Assembly: GCF_001704635.1 (NCBI RefSeq)
Contig: NZ_MAXF01000030.1
Location: 1 to 64,000 of the forward strand
Length of the DNA: 64,000 nt
From: Streptomyces sparsogenes
GTDB taxonomy: Bacteria; Actinomycetota; Actinomycetes; Streptomycetales; Streptomycetaceae
Direction of reading: 5' to 3'
Shown here: positions 34,300 to 42,293 of the stretch, piece after piece
Layout of the letters: the number at the start of each line of letters is the position of its first letter
How positions within the stretch are numbered: position 1 is the first letter of the stretch
The notes under the pieces: generated by a model
Databases searched by the model: none
What the model was told of the DNA's origin: nothing
The model's input: only the letters and a program-made list of their open reading frames with translations
Translations under genes and position numbers: made by a program

Positions 34300-35591
34300 T
34301 GCCTCAGCTCCGCCTTCGCCTCGGTGACGTAGTTCTCGGCCGCCTCACGCGGCGACATCCGCTCGAAGGACACCTGGTCGTAGTCGCGGCTGAAGGTGGT
34401 CTGCAGGGACGCGTCGCCCTTCGGCGGCGCGGGCGGCGGGTCCTTGAGCTTGCCCTCGAACTGCTTCTGGTAGGTGGACACCACCACGTCGAACCCCTCC
34501 AGCTTGGGGGTGACGGCCTTGCGGATGGAGTCGTTGGCGGGGATGCCGCGGGTGTTGCCGAGGATGGCTCCCGCCTCCGGGTCGTTCAGCAGGAAGTCGA
34601 TGAACCGGGCGGCCTCCTTGGGGTGGCCGGTCTTCGCGGACGCCCCGAAGAACATCGACGGCTTGTAGTACTGGCCGGGTGTGCCGTCCTCGCCGGCCGG
34701 CATCGGCGCGAGCTTGACGCCCTCCCCGACGATGGCCGGGAAGCCGCTGGCGGGGGCGTCCCAGTTGAAGTCGGAGACGGCCTTCAGCCGGCCGAGCGGG
34801 GTGTTCTCCACCGAGCCGTCCATCTGGGTGGTCTGCTCGGCGGGGCTGACCGCGCCCTCCTTGCGGAGCCCGGAGCACCACTCCCAGTAGCGCGCCAGGT
34901 CGTCCGCCGTGAAGCCGAGCCGGTAGTCGTCGGTGTAGAGGACCTTGCCCTGGCCGCGCAGCCAGATCTCGAAGACGTCCTCGCTCTGGCCCGGGTCGGT
35001 GCCGCCCACCCGCCCGGCGTCCTCGACGGCCTTGGACCGGGACAGCTTGCGCATGGCGTCCGCCCAGTCGTCCCAGGTCCAGCCGAGCTTCGGCTCGGGC
35101 ACGCCCGCCTTGCGCCACAGGACGGAGTCGTACACCACGGTCTCCGAGCCACGCGCCACCGGGATCGCGTACTGCCTGTCGTTCACCACGCCGGTGGCCA
35201 GCAGCCCCTTGTCCATCTCGGAGGTGCGCAGCTCCTTGTGCCGGCCCAGGTCGAGCAGCACCCCGCCGTCCGCGTACTGGTTGATCATCCGGTAGTCGAG
35301 CTGCATCACATCGGGCGCGTCGCCGCCCGCCGCCTGGGTGGCGAGCTTCTGCTTGTACGCGTCGAAGCCGGCGAAGGAGGTGCTGATGCGGATGGCCGGG
35401 TTCTTCTTCTCGAAGAGCTTGATGGCCGCTTCCGTGCGGGCCGCCCGGTCCGGGTTGCCCCACCAGGTGAAGCGCAGGGTGACCTTGCCGCCCGAGCCGC
35501 CTCCTTCACCTCCGCCGCACCCGGTGAGGGCCGCGCAGAGGGTGAAGGTGAGGGCCAGGGCGCAGGACACCCTCGTCCTGTTTCGAAGCAT
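34296..35591 (-). CDS. Carbohydrate-binding lipoprotein of the ABC importer
   Basis: This 431-residue extracellular solute-binding protein (family 1, MalE-like) has a lipoprotein signal with lipobox LTGC (Cys25), a Gly-Ser linker, then the fold opening VTLRFTWWGNPDRAARTEAAIKLFEKKNPAI. Further landmarks are GGDAPDVMQLDYRMINQYADGGVLLDL and GHPKEAARFIDFLLNDPEAGAILGNTRGIPAN. It captures an oligosaccharide or glycoside outside the cell. The particular sugar cannot be read from the sequence. It leads the importer block, 125 bp after the cupin gene, so it may have its own promoter as well. Confidence 0.92.
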   Translation of the reverse strand: MLRNRTRVSCALALTFTLCAALTGCGGGEGGGSGGKVTLRFTWWGNPDRAARTEAAIKLFEKKNPAIRISTSFAGFDAYKQKLATQAAGGDAPDVMQLDYRMINQYADGGVLLDLGRHKELRTSEMDKGLLATGVVNDRQYAIPVARGSETVVYDSVLWRKAGVPEPKLGWTWDDWADAMRKLSRSKAVEDAGRVGGTDPGQSEDVFEIWLRGQGKVLYTDDYRLGFTADDLARYWEWCSGLRKEGAVSPAEQTTQMDGSVENTPLGRLKAVSDFNWDAPASGFPAIVGEGVKLAPMPAGEDGTPGQYYKPSMFFGASAKTGHPKEAARFIDFLLNDPEAGAILGNTRGIPANDSIRKAVTPKLEGFDVVVSTYQKQFEGKLKDPPPAPPKGDASLQTTFSRDYDQVSFERMSPREAAENYVTEAKAELRQ

Positions 35592-35716
35592 GCTGTGGCC
35601 AGCCTCCCTTCTGGTCTTTCCGAAATGTGGTGGCCGGCGGTTCGGTCACGCGCCTGTTCGCCGTGGTGGGGATGTCGGGGGTGGTCGCGGTGGTGGTGGC
35701 GTCGGTAGTGGGGGCG

Positions 35717-36466
35717 TCATTCGCCGTAGTAGGGCACGGTGACGCCGGGGAGTTCGTACTCCTCGCGGCGGCCGCACATGCCGAAGCCGCCGTGCCGGGT
35801 GGGCCCGGCGGCGCGGACGCGGGCCCGGGCCAGATGGGCCGGGTCGCCGGCCGCGAGGGCCGCCAGGTGCTCACCGGTGCGCTCGGCCGCGGCGAGCGCA
35901 CCGGCCCGCCAGCGCGGCTCCCACGCGGCGACCTTGGGCCCGACCAGCCGCACCGCGGCCTCGTGGAAGGCGCGCAGCGGGCCGTCGTCGCCCCGCTCCA
36001 GGGCCGCGCGCAGCTCCAGATAGCCGGTGACCGCCAGGTCCCGGCGGCGCCGCGCGGCGGCCTCGGCCTCGGGCCCCTCCCTGGCGGGCAGGGCGGCGGC
36101 CGCGGCGTACGCCTCGGGGTCGGCCAGCACCTGAGCGGGGAAGGTGAACACGGCGTCGCCCGCCTCGGGCAGCCCGCTGTTCTGCATCAGCACGGTCACC
36201 TTCAGCCCGCCGCCCTGCACCATGCGGTGCACCGTGCCGGGCGAGAACCACACCACCGCGCCCGGCTCCAGCGGCGTTTCGGCGTAGCCGTCCTCGACGG
36301 TCAGGGTCTGCACGGCGCCGCGCCCGCCCGTGACCACGTACGCCTCGGTGCAGGCCAGGTGGAGGTGGGGGCTGCCGCCGCACACGCCGTCGGCGGCCTC
36401 CCACTCGTACGCGCTGATGTGGGACAGCCCCACCCCGCCCGGCAGCGGGTCGGTGATGCCGCTCAT
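35717..36466 (-). CDS. Cupin-domain protein of the carbohydrate operon
   Basis: This 249-residue protein has an N-terminal cupin barrel. PHLHLACTEAYVVTGGRGAVQTL supplies His-x-His and Glu metal ligands and PGAVVWFSPGTVHRMV the final His. The C-terminal half is a charged helical region (VTGYLELRAALERGDDGPLR) with no match I know, ending GGFGMCGRREEYELPGV. Cupins of this kind may be sugar isomerases or simply sense and bind sugar. It sits between the PmoA-like gene and the importer, so it probably works on the same compound. The start is ATG 36466, 7 bp after the preceding stop. Confidence 0.75.
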   Translation of the reverse strand: MSGITDPLPGGVGLSHISAYEWEAADGVCGGSPHLHLACTEAYVVTGGRGAVQTLTVEDGYAETPLEPGAVVWFSPGTVHRMVQGGGLKVTVLMQNSGLPEAGDAVFTFPAQVLADPEAYAAAAALPAREGPEAEAAARRRRDLAVTGYLELRAALERGDDGPLRAFHEAAVRLVGPKVAAWEPRWRAGALAAAERTGEHLAALAAGDPAHLARARVRAAGPTRHGGFGMCGRREEYELPGVTVPYYGE

Positions 36467-36473
36467 CGCCCGC

Positions 36474-37439
36474 TCACCACCCGTGGGACTTGAGGTAGGT
36501 CTCGGCGCGGTCCCGGTCCCAGGCGCCGTCCGCGACCACCACGCGGTAGCGGTACGCGAAGCTCTCGCCCGGGGGCAGCGCGAACTCCTCGAAGAACGCC
36601 CAGGAGAACGCGACCGAGGGGATGGGCTCGGAGCGCACGAACCAGTGGGAGGCGTGCACCGCGTCGGTGTTCTCCGGGGCGTGGGCGAACAGCAGGGTCG
36701 AGTGGCCGTCCACGTCGTCGTGCTCGGCGGTGAAGGCGATCCAGGGCGCCTCGGCGGCCGGGGTGCCCATCAGGTCGGAGGCGCCCGCCTCGCCCCGGCC
36801 GCCGCGCCCGCCCGGGCCGAACACGTCGCCGCCGGTGAAGTCGCGGGGGCCGCGCCAGTTCAGCCCCGTGTAGCCGGCCATCTCGCGGCCCGCGGTGGTC
36901 GGGGAGCCGAAGCGCAGCTCCTCGCCGCGGATGTTGGTGAGGCGGATGGACCAGTCGAGGGCCCAGGTGCCCTCGGCGGGCTCCACGGAGTGCACCTCGA
37001 CGGTGCGCAGCTCCCGCGCCCACTCCTGGCAACTGCTGTGTTGTTCGGAGGGATGCGGGACCCAGGTCAGCTTCTCGGTGAAGCGCAGCCGGTCGGCGGT
37101 GACCGTGAACTCCTCGAAGCCGTCGTGGCGCATCGAGCCGACCCGCTCCTCGACCCGCTGGTAGCCCTGCTCGAGGCCGAGGTAGCTGTTGCCGCCCCAG
37201 AAGTTCTGCCCGGACAGATGGCTCGCGGTCATCTGGAGGCCCTTGTGCCAGCGGTGGTCGTTGGGGCGGTAGCCGGAGACCTGGTTGCCGGCCAGGGTGC
37301 GCAGCGGGTGGGTGTAGGGCTTGAGCGACTCGAACGGGTCGGCGTCCGGCTGGTAGACGTAAGCCAGCAGCTCGACTCCGCCGGAGGCGACCGTGACGCG
37401 CTCGCCGTGGGTATGGGTGACGGTGATCGGCTCAGTCAT
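36474..37439 (-). CDS. PmoA-like (DUF6807) family protein
   Basis: This 321-residue protein matches the PmoA/DUF6807 family seen in sugar-degradation clusters. Recognisable segments are YTHPLRTLAGNQVSGYRPNDHRWHKGLQMTASHLSGQNFWGG, where several His residues look like ligands, and late on FVRSEPIPSVAFSWAFFEEFALPPGE. The mostly beta content resembles aldose-epimerase-like folds. Its reaction is not established. The start was set at ATG 37439, eight bases after AAGGAG, instead of the GTG at 37445. It follows the second Gfo/Idh dehydrogenase almost without a gap. Confidence 0.8.
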   Translation of the reverse strand: MTEPITVTHTHGERVTVASGGVELLAYVYQPDADPFESLKPYTHPLRTLAGNQVSGYRPNDHRWHKGLQMTASHLSGQNFWGGNSYLGLEQGYQRVEERVGSMRHDGFEEFTVTADRLRFTEKLTWVPHPSEQHSSCQEWARELRTVEVHSVEPAEGTWALDWSIRLTNIRGEELRFGSPTTAGREMAGYTGLNWRGPRDFTGGDVFGPGGRGGRGEAGASDLMGTPAAEAPWIAFTAEHDDVDGHSTLLFAHAPENTDAVHASHWFVRSEPIPSVAFSWAFFEEFALPPGESFAYRYRVVVADGAWDRDRAETYLKSHGW

Positions 37440-37441
37440 TC

Positions 37442-38638
37442 TCACTGCTCCTTGGCGGACGTGGCGGCGGTGGCAGTAGCGGGGGTGGCGGCGGTGACGG
37501 TGGCGGGCGCCCAGTCGGGGTGGCCGCCGTGCATGGCCTCGTAGTACGGGTCGCCGGGCGCTATCTCGCCCGCGTGGACGGGCCGCCCGGTGAAGGCCGA
37601 CTTGTACAGCGCGGCGATGAACTCGAGGGTGCGGCGGGCGTCCGGCCCGCTGCCCGGGGGGCGTGCGCCGTCCCGCATCGCGTCGAGGAGCACGCTCAGC
37701 TGGGCCGCGTGCGAGCTGGGCAGGTCGGCGGCGGGGGTGCGCCAGTGGGCGACGCGGTCGGCGGCCTCGCGGGTGTGCGGGGCGGGGGTGTAGACCCAGT
37801 CGTCATTGGTGTGCCCGTACAGATGGGTCAGTTCGACGGTGGCGTCGGCGCAGTCGACGCGGATCCGGCTGACCTCGTCCGGGGACAGCACGCTGTTGAC
37901 GACGGTGGCCATGGCGCCGTTCGCGAAGCGGACGAGCGCGGTGGAGACGTCCTCGCTCTCCACGTCGTGGACCAGCCGCCCGGCCATGCCCCGGATCTCG
38001 GTCCAGTCACCGAGGAGGTGGAGCAGCAGGTCCATCTGGTGGATGCCGTGGCCCATGGAGGGGCCGCCGCCCTCGCTGGCCCAGCGGCCGCGCCAGGGCA
38101 CCGCGTAGTAGGCGGTGTCGCGGTACCAGGTGGTCTGGCAGTGGGCGACCAGGGGCGCGCCCAGCGCTCCGCCGGTCAGCAGGTCGCGGGCGTGGACGGC
38201 GCCCGAGCCGTAGCGGTGCTGGAAGACGACGGACGCGTACGGGCCGCCGTCGGGGTTCTCGGCCGCCGCGATCTCGTCGTACTCGGCGAGCGTGAGGCAC
38301 AGCGGCTTCTCGCAGAGCACCCAGGCGCCGGCGCGCAGGGCCGCCACGGTCTGGTCCCGGTGGAGGGAGGGCGGGGTGCCGATGAGGACCAGGTCGGGGC
38401 GCTCGGCGTCGAGCATGGCCGCCAGGTCGGTGTAGCCGGACACGGTGAATCCGGGGCCCGTCTCGTCCGGCTCGGCGGCCAGGGCGCGGAAGGCCGCCAG
38501 GCGCTCCTCGTCCACGTCGACCGCCGCGACCAGCTCCACGCGGTCGGACGACGCGCGCAGCGCGGGCAGATGGCTGCCGGAGACGATGGCACCGGTGCCG
38601 ACGACTGCGGCACGGAAACGGGTGGGGGCTGCGGCCAT
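37442..38638 (-). CDS. Gfo/Idh/MocA-family oxidoreductase (second)
   Basis: This 398-residue dehydrogenase has the Rossmann start FRAAVVGTGAIVSGSHLPAL, the core CEKPLCLTLAEYDEIAA with the EKP lysine and the active-site region GGGPSMGHGIHQMDLLLHLLG, where His lies in the expected catalytic helix. It probably oxidises a sugar hydroxyl to a ketone. It was started at ATG 38638, behind GAGGAG, because the longer frame to 38875 would run through the operator and promoter. It is the first gene of the long minus-strand operon that continues through PmoA, cupin and the importer. Confidence 0.9.
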   Translation of the reverse strand: MAAAPTRFRAAVVGTGAIVSGSHLPALRASSDRVELVAAVDVDEERLAAFRALAAEPDETGPGFTVSGYTDLAAMLDAERPDLVLIGTPPSLHRDQTVAALRAGAWVLCEKPLCLTLAEYDEIAAAENPDGGPYASVVFQHRYGSGAVHARDLLTGGALGAPLVAHCQTTWYRDTAYYAVPWRGRWASEGGGPSMGHGIHQMDLLLHLLGDWTEIRGMAGRLVHDVESEDVSTALVRFANGAMATVVNSVLSPDEVSRIRVDCADATVELTHLYGHTNDDWVYTPAPHTREAADRVAHWRTPAADLPSSHAAQLSVLLDAMRDGARPPGSGPDARRTLEFIAALYKSAFTGRPVHAGEIAPGDPYYEAMHGGHPDWAPATVTAATPATATAATSAKEQ

Positions 38639-38659
38639 GGGCGGGGCTCCTCGCCGACG

Positions 38660-38671
38660 GAAAGCGCTTGC
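38660..38671. promoter_or_regulatory. LacI-type operator GAAAGCGCTTGC, site 2
   Basis: GAAAGCGCTTGC is the exact reverse complement of the site at 31268-31279. It lies 22 bp upstream of the second dehydrogenase start and about 170 bp from the divergent LacI gene, which is the obvious candidate repressor for both sites. Confidence 0.78.
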
Positions 38672-38838
38672 TGACCAGGACCCTAGACATGGTCCTGATG
38701 ACCGGACAAGACCTGGGAGAGCACAATCGCATCCGTCTCCCGCACCGTCTCCGGCACCCTCTCCGACCAGTGAGAGCATGGGCGTGGACCGAACGGCGCA
38801 CGCGGCGCAGCACCAGGTGACCATCCGACGGAGGAAAC

Positions 38839-39906
38839 ATGGCAGTGACCCTGGCCGATGTGGCGGCACGGGCACGGGTCTCGGCGGCCACGGTGTCGCG
38901 CGTCCTGAGCGGCAACTACCCGGTCGCGGAGTCGACCCGGGCCCGGGTGCTGCGCGCGGTGGACGAGCTGGAGTACGTGGTCAACGGCCCGGCGAGCGCG
39001 CTCGCCGCCGCCACCTCCGATCTGGTCGGCGTCCTCGTCAACGACATCGCCGACCCGTTCTTCGGGATCATCGCCGGTGCCGTGCAGTCCGAGATGGGGG
39101 CGCCGGCCGCCGGCGCGGAGCCCGGGCGGGGCGGCGAGAAGCTCGCCGTCATCTGCAACACCGGCGGCTCCCCGGAGCGCGAGCTCACCTACCTCACCCT
39201 GCTGCAGCGGCAGCGCGCCGCCGCGGTCGTGCTCACCGGCGGCGCGGTCGAACACCCCGACCACATGGCCGCCGTGGCCGCCAAGGCGTCCCGCCTGGCC
39301 GCGTCGGGCACCCGTGTCGTGCTGTGCGGCCGGCCCCCGATCGAGGACGCGGTCACCCTCACCTTCGACAACCGCGGCGGCGCCCGGCGGCTGACCGAGC
39401 ACCTGCTGACCCTCGGCCACCGCCGGATCGGCTATGTGGCGGGCCCCGCGGAGCGCACCACGACCCGCGACCGGCTGGACGGCCACCGCGCGGCCCTGTC
39501 CGCGGCGGGCCTCGGGGAGGGGGCGGACCGGCTGACCGTCCACGGGCTGTACGACCGCTCCTCCGGCTACGACGCCACGCTGGAACTGCTGCGCCGCGAC
39601 GACTCCCTGACGGCGGTCGTGGCCGCCAACGACACCATCGCGCTCGGCGTCTGCGCGGCGCTGCGCGACCAGGGGCTGCGGATCCCCGAGGACGTCTCGG
39701 TCGCGGGCTTCGACGACCTGCCGTTCAGCGCGGACGCGGTCCCGGCGCTCACCACGGTCCGGCTGCCCCTCCACGAGGCCGGTGCCCGCGCCGGGCGCCT
39801 GGCCCTCGGACGCGAGCCGCAGCCGCCGGGCGGGGTGGCGATGGTGCGGTCCGAGCTGATGGCCCGGGCGTCCACCGCCCCGCCGCGCACCGGGGCCCCG
39901 GGGTAA
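38839..39906 (+). CDS. LacI-family repressor, probable regulator of both sugar operons
   Basis: This 355-residue regulator has the LacI helix-turn-helix TLADVAARARVSAATVSRVLSG and hinge (YVVNGPASALAAATSDLVGVLV), then an effector domain with DIADPFFGIIAGAV and VVAANDTIALGVCAALRDQGLRIPEDVSVAGFDDLPF. An unusual 20-residue insertion rich in Gly, Ala and Glu (near residue 93, APAAGAEPGRGGE) lies in the first effector lobe. It is divergent from the second dehydrogenase operon, and the two identical palindromes at 31268 and 38660 are the likely binding sites. The inducer would be the imported sugar or an early product. The ATG follows GGAGGAAAC. Confidence 0.9.
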   Translation: MAVTLADVAARARVSAATVSRVLSGNYPVAESTRARVLRAVDELEYVVNGPASALAAATSDLVGVLVNDIADPFFGIIAGAVQSEMGAPAAGAEPGRGGEKLAVICNTGGSPERELTYLTLLQRQRAAAVVLTGGAVEHPDHMAAVAAKASRLAASGTRVVLCGRPPIEDAVTLTFDNRGGARRLTEHLLTLGHRRIGYVAGPAERTTTRDRLDGHRAALSAAGLGEGADRLTVHGLYDRSSGYDATLELLRRDDSLTAVVAANDTIALGVCAALRDQGLRIPEDVSVAGFDDLPFSADAVPALTTVRLPLHEAGARAGRLALGREPQPPGGVAMVRSELMARASTAPPRTGAPG

Positions 39907-40005
39907 GCGGCTCCGCACCATCGGGCGACGGTGCCAGGTGCGCGGGGGCCGGGGCGCGACGGGATCCGGACGTTCTCCGGGCCGGGGCGCCCCACCTCTT
40001 TCGCC

Positions 40006-40041
40006 ATCGCTTGATCTGGAGCAAGTATTGGGTCAAGCGAT
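40006..40041. promoter_or_regulatory. Inverted repeat before the MarR-GNAT gene
   Basis: ATCGCTTGA (40006-40014) and TCAAGCGAT (40033-40041) are exact inverted repeats with an 18-bp spacer. An inner CTTG/CAAG pair and a TTGATC -35-like hexamer lie within. It ends 13 bp before the start codon, and autoregulation by the MarR domain is likely. Confidence 0.55.
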
Positions 40042-40054
40042 CTCAGGAGGCCCC

Positions 40055-40984
40055 ATGGCTGACGACCTCGACTCCACCGTGGACGAAGTGCGCGCCTTCA
40101 ACCGGCTGTACACCCGCCTCATCGGCGTCCTGGACTACCCGGGCCAGCTGCGCACCCCGTACACGCTCAGCGAGGCCCGGATCCTGTACGAACTCGCCCA
40201 CCGCGAGCGAGCCCACGTGTCCGCGCTGCGCGAGGATCTGGGGCTGACCGCGGCCCATGTGAGCCGCACGCTCACCCGCTTCGAGGAGCAGGGGCTGATC
40301 ACACGGGAGCGCGACGCCCGGGACGCGCGGTACCAGCAGGTGGCGCTCACCGCCGAGGGCCGGGCCGCGGCGGCCGAGCTGGACCGGAAGTCGCGGGAGT
40401 CGGTCGGGCGGCTGCTGGCCAGGCTGGGGCGGCCCGAGCTGCGGCGGCTGCGCGAGGCGCTGGCGACGGCCCGCGGCGTGTTCTCCGGGGAGCCGGACCG
40501 GGTGCGGGTGCGCGGCCCGGAGCCCGGCGACCTGGGCTGGATCGTGCAGCGGCACGGCGCCGTGTACGGCCGGGAGTACGGGTTCAACGCCGAGTTCGAG
40601 GCCCTGGTGGCGCGGATCGTCGGCGACTTCGGCGTGGCCGGCCCCGCGCACGAGCGGACGTGGATCGCGGAGCTGGGCGGCCGCCCGGTCGGTTCGGTGA
40701 TGTGCGTACGGGACGAGGCGCCGGAGACGGCCCGGCTGCGGCTGCTGCTGGTCGAGCCGGAGGCCCGGGGACTGGGGATCGGCGACCGGCTGGTGCGGGC
40801 GTGCGTGGACTTCGCACGCGAGGCGGGCTACCGGCAGCTGGTGCTGTGGACCAACGACATCCTGGCCGCCGCCCGCCGTATCTACCAGCGGGCGGGGTTC
40901 GAGCTGGTCGCCGAGAAGCGGCACCACAGCTACGGGGTGGATCTGGTCGGCCAGGACTGGCGGCTCACCCTCCGGGAAACATGA
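40055..40984 (+). CDS. MarR-type regulator fused to a GNAT acetyltransferase
   Basis: This 309-residue protein has two parts. Residues about 1-150 are a MarR winged helix (LSEARILYELAHRERAHVSALREDLGLTAAHVSRTLTRFEEQGLI, then RDARDARYQQVALT). Residues about 160-309 are a GNAT fold with the acetyl-CoA loop VEPEARGLGIGDRLVRACVDFARE and the later YRQLVLWTNDILAAARRIYQRAGFELVAE. This combined architecture is known across actinobacteria and proteobacteria. The acetyl acceptor is unknown. The start at ATG 40055 follows AGGAGG. The upstream inverted repeat suggests self-regulation. Confidence 0.9.
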   Translation: MADDLDSTVDEVRAFNRLYTRLIGVLDYPGQLRTPYTLSEARILYELAHRERAHVSALREDLGLTAAHVSRTLTRFEEQGLITRERDARDARYQQVALTAEGRAAAAELDRKSRESVGRLLARLGRPELRRLREALATARGVFSGEPDRVRVRGPEPGDLGWIVQRHGAVYGREYGFNAEFEALVARIVGDFGVAGPAHERTWIAELGGRPVGSVMCVRDEAPETARLRLLLVEPEARGLGIGDRLVRACVDFAREAGYRQLVLWTNDILAAARRIYQRAGFELVAEKRHHSYGVDLVGQDWRLTLRET

Positions 40985-41089
40985 CGTCGCCGGGGTGGGG
41001 CGTCATCCGGCCGAAAACCGCTCGCGCCGAGGGCCTTGAGAGGGTAGTGATCGACAGCCGGAACCGACACAGAGCACGAGGTACCCCTC

Positions 41090-42235
41090 CTGAGTACGCA
41101 TCAGGTCATCGCCTGGACCGAAGCCGGGCGGGAGCACGAGGCCCGCTGGCGCTCCGAGAGCGGGGCGCCCGCGCCCCGGCGGGTGGCCACCGCCGACGAC
41201 CGCATGAGCGCCGACGCCGCCTACCGCCTCGCGTGCGAGGGCACCGCGCTGCTGTGGCGCGGCGACTACCAGGGCGCCCGCCAGCTGCTGGGCGCGATGG
41301 CCCGCCGCGCCGACCGGGGCCCGCGCCGGCCGCGCGGGCGGCGCCCGCCCGCCGCCTCCCCCGCCGAGGCCTTCCACCAGCACCGCCAGGCCCAGAACCG
41401 GCGCGCCCGGGTGCTGGGCATGCTGCTCGTCCCGCTGGACGCCGACTACCGCGTGCCGCTGCGCCGCGCGCCCGACGTACGGCAGGCCTGCGAGGAGGCG
41501 TACGGGCCGGCCGAGGGGCCCTCGGTGACCTCCCTGCGGGAGCTGCTCGGCCTGATCGGCGCGCACGAGTGGCGCAGGAAGGGCGTCGCGGTACCGGCCC
41601 TGGGCGGCGACCGGATCCATCCGCACTACGGCGTCTTCTCGCCGGTGCGCGGCGAGTACGTCGACCTGGTCGCCCGGGCGCCGCTGCCCGACGACCGGGG
41701 CACGGCGTACGACATCGGCACCGGGACCGGCGTGCTGGCGGCCGTGCTCGCCCGCCGGGGCGTGGGGCGCGTCATGGCCACGGACCAGGACCCGCGCGCG
41801 CTGGCGTGCGCGCGGGAGAACGTGGCCCGGCTGGGCCTGGCCGGGCGGGTGGAGGTCGTCGAGGCGGACCTCTTCCCGCCGGGCCGCGCCCCGCTGGTGG
41901 TCTGCAACCCGCCCTGGGTGCCCGCCCGCCCCACCTCGCCGGTGGAGTACGCGGTGTACGACCCGGGCGGCCGGATGCTGCGCGGCTTCCTCGACGGCCT
42001 GGCCGGCCATCTCGCCCCGGGCGGCGAGGGCTGGCTGATCCTCTCCGACCTCGCCGAACACCTCGGGCTGCGGCCGCGCGAGGAGTTGCTCGGCGCGTTC
42101 GACGCGGCGGGTCTGCGGGTGGTGGACCGGCTGGACACCCGGCCCGTCCACCCGCGCGCCACCGATCCGGACGACCCGCTGCACACGGCCCGCGCGGCCG
42201 AGGTGACCTCGCTGTGGCGGCTGGCCGCCGGGTAA
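41090..42235 (+). CDS. Class I SAM-dependent methyltransferase, probable CTG start
   Basis: This methyltransferase has the SAM motif AYDIGTGTGVLAAVLARRG, the acidic VMATDQDPRALACARENV and the active-site VVCNPPWVPA, which is of the NPPY type found in N- and protein-Gln methyltransferases. The first standard start codon is GTG 41183. However, the frame stays open upstream with well-behaved codons (HQVIAWTEAGREHEARWRSE) to CTG 41090, which sits eight bases after a GAGG ribosome site. Just upstream of 41051 the frame is closed, and there is no ATG, GTG or TTG in between. I therefore place the start at CTG 41090, giving 381 residues. The 41183 start would give 350. The substrate is unknown. Confidence 0.8.
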   Translation: MSTHQVIAWTEAGREHEARWRSESGAPAPRRVATADDRMSADAAYRLACEGTALLWRGDYQGARQLLGAMARRADRGPRRPRGRRPPAASPAEAFHQHRQAQNRRARVLGMLLVPLDADYRVPLRRAPDVRQACEEAYGPAEGPSVTSLRELLGLIGAHEWRRKGVAVPALGGDRIHPHYGVFSPVRGEYVDLVARAPLPDDRGTAYDIGTGTGVLAAVLARRGVGRVMATDQDPRALACARENVARLGLAGRVEVVEADLFPPGRAPLVVCNPPWVPARPTSPVEYAVYDPGGRMLRGFLDGLAGHLAPGGEGWLILSDLAEHLGLRPREELLGAFDAAGLRVVDRLDTRPVHPRATDPDDPLHTARAAEVTSLWRLAAG

Positions 42236-42293
42236 CGTCCACGTGGCAAGGTGGAATGACTCGTCCCTGCCCCGACGGACTCACGGAGCACGC

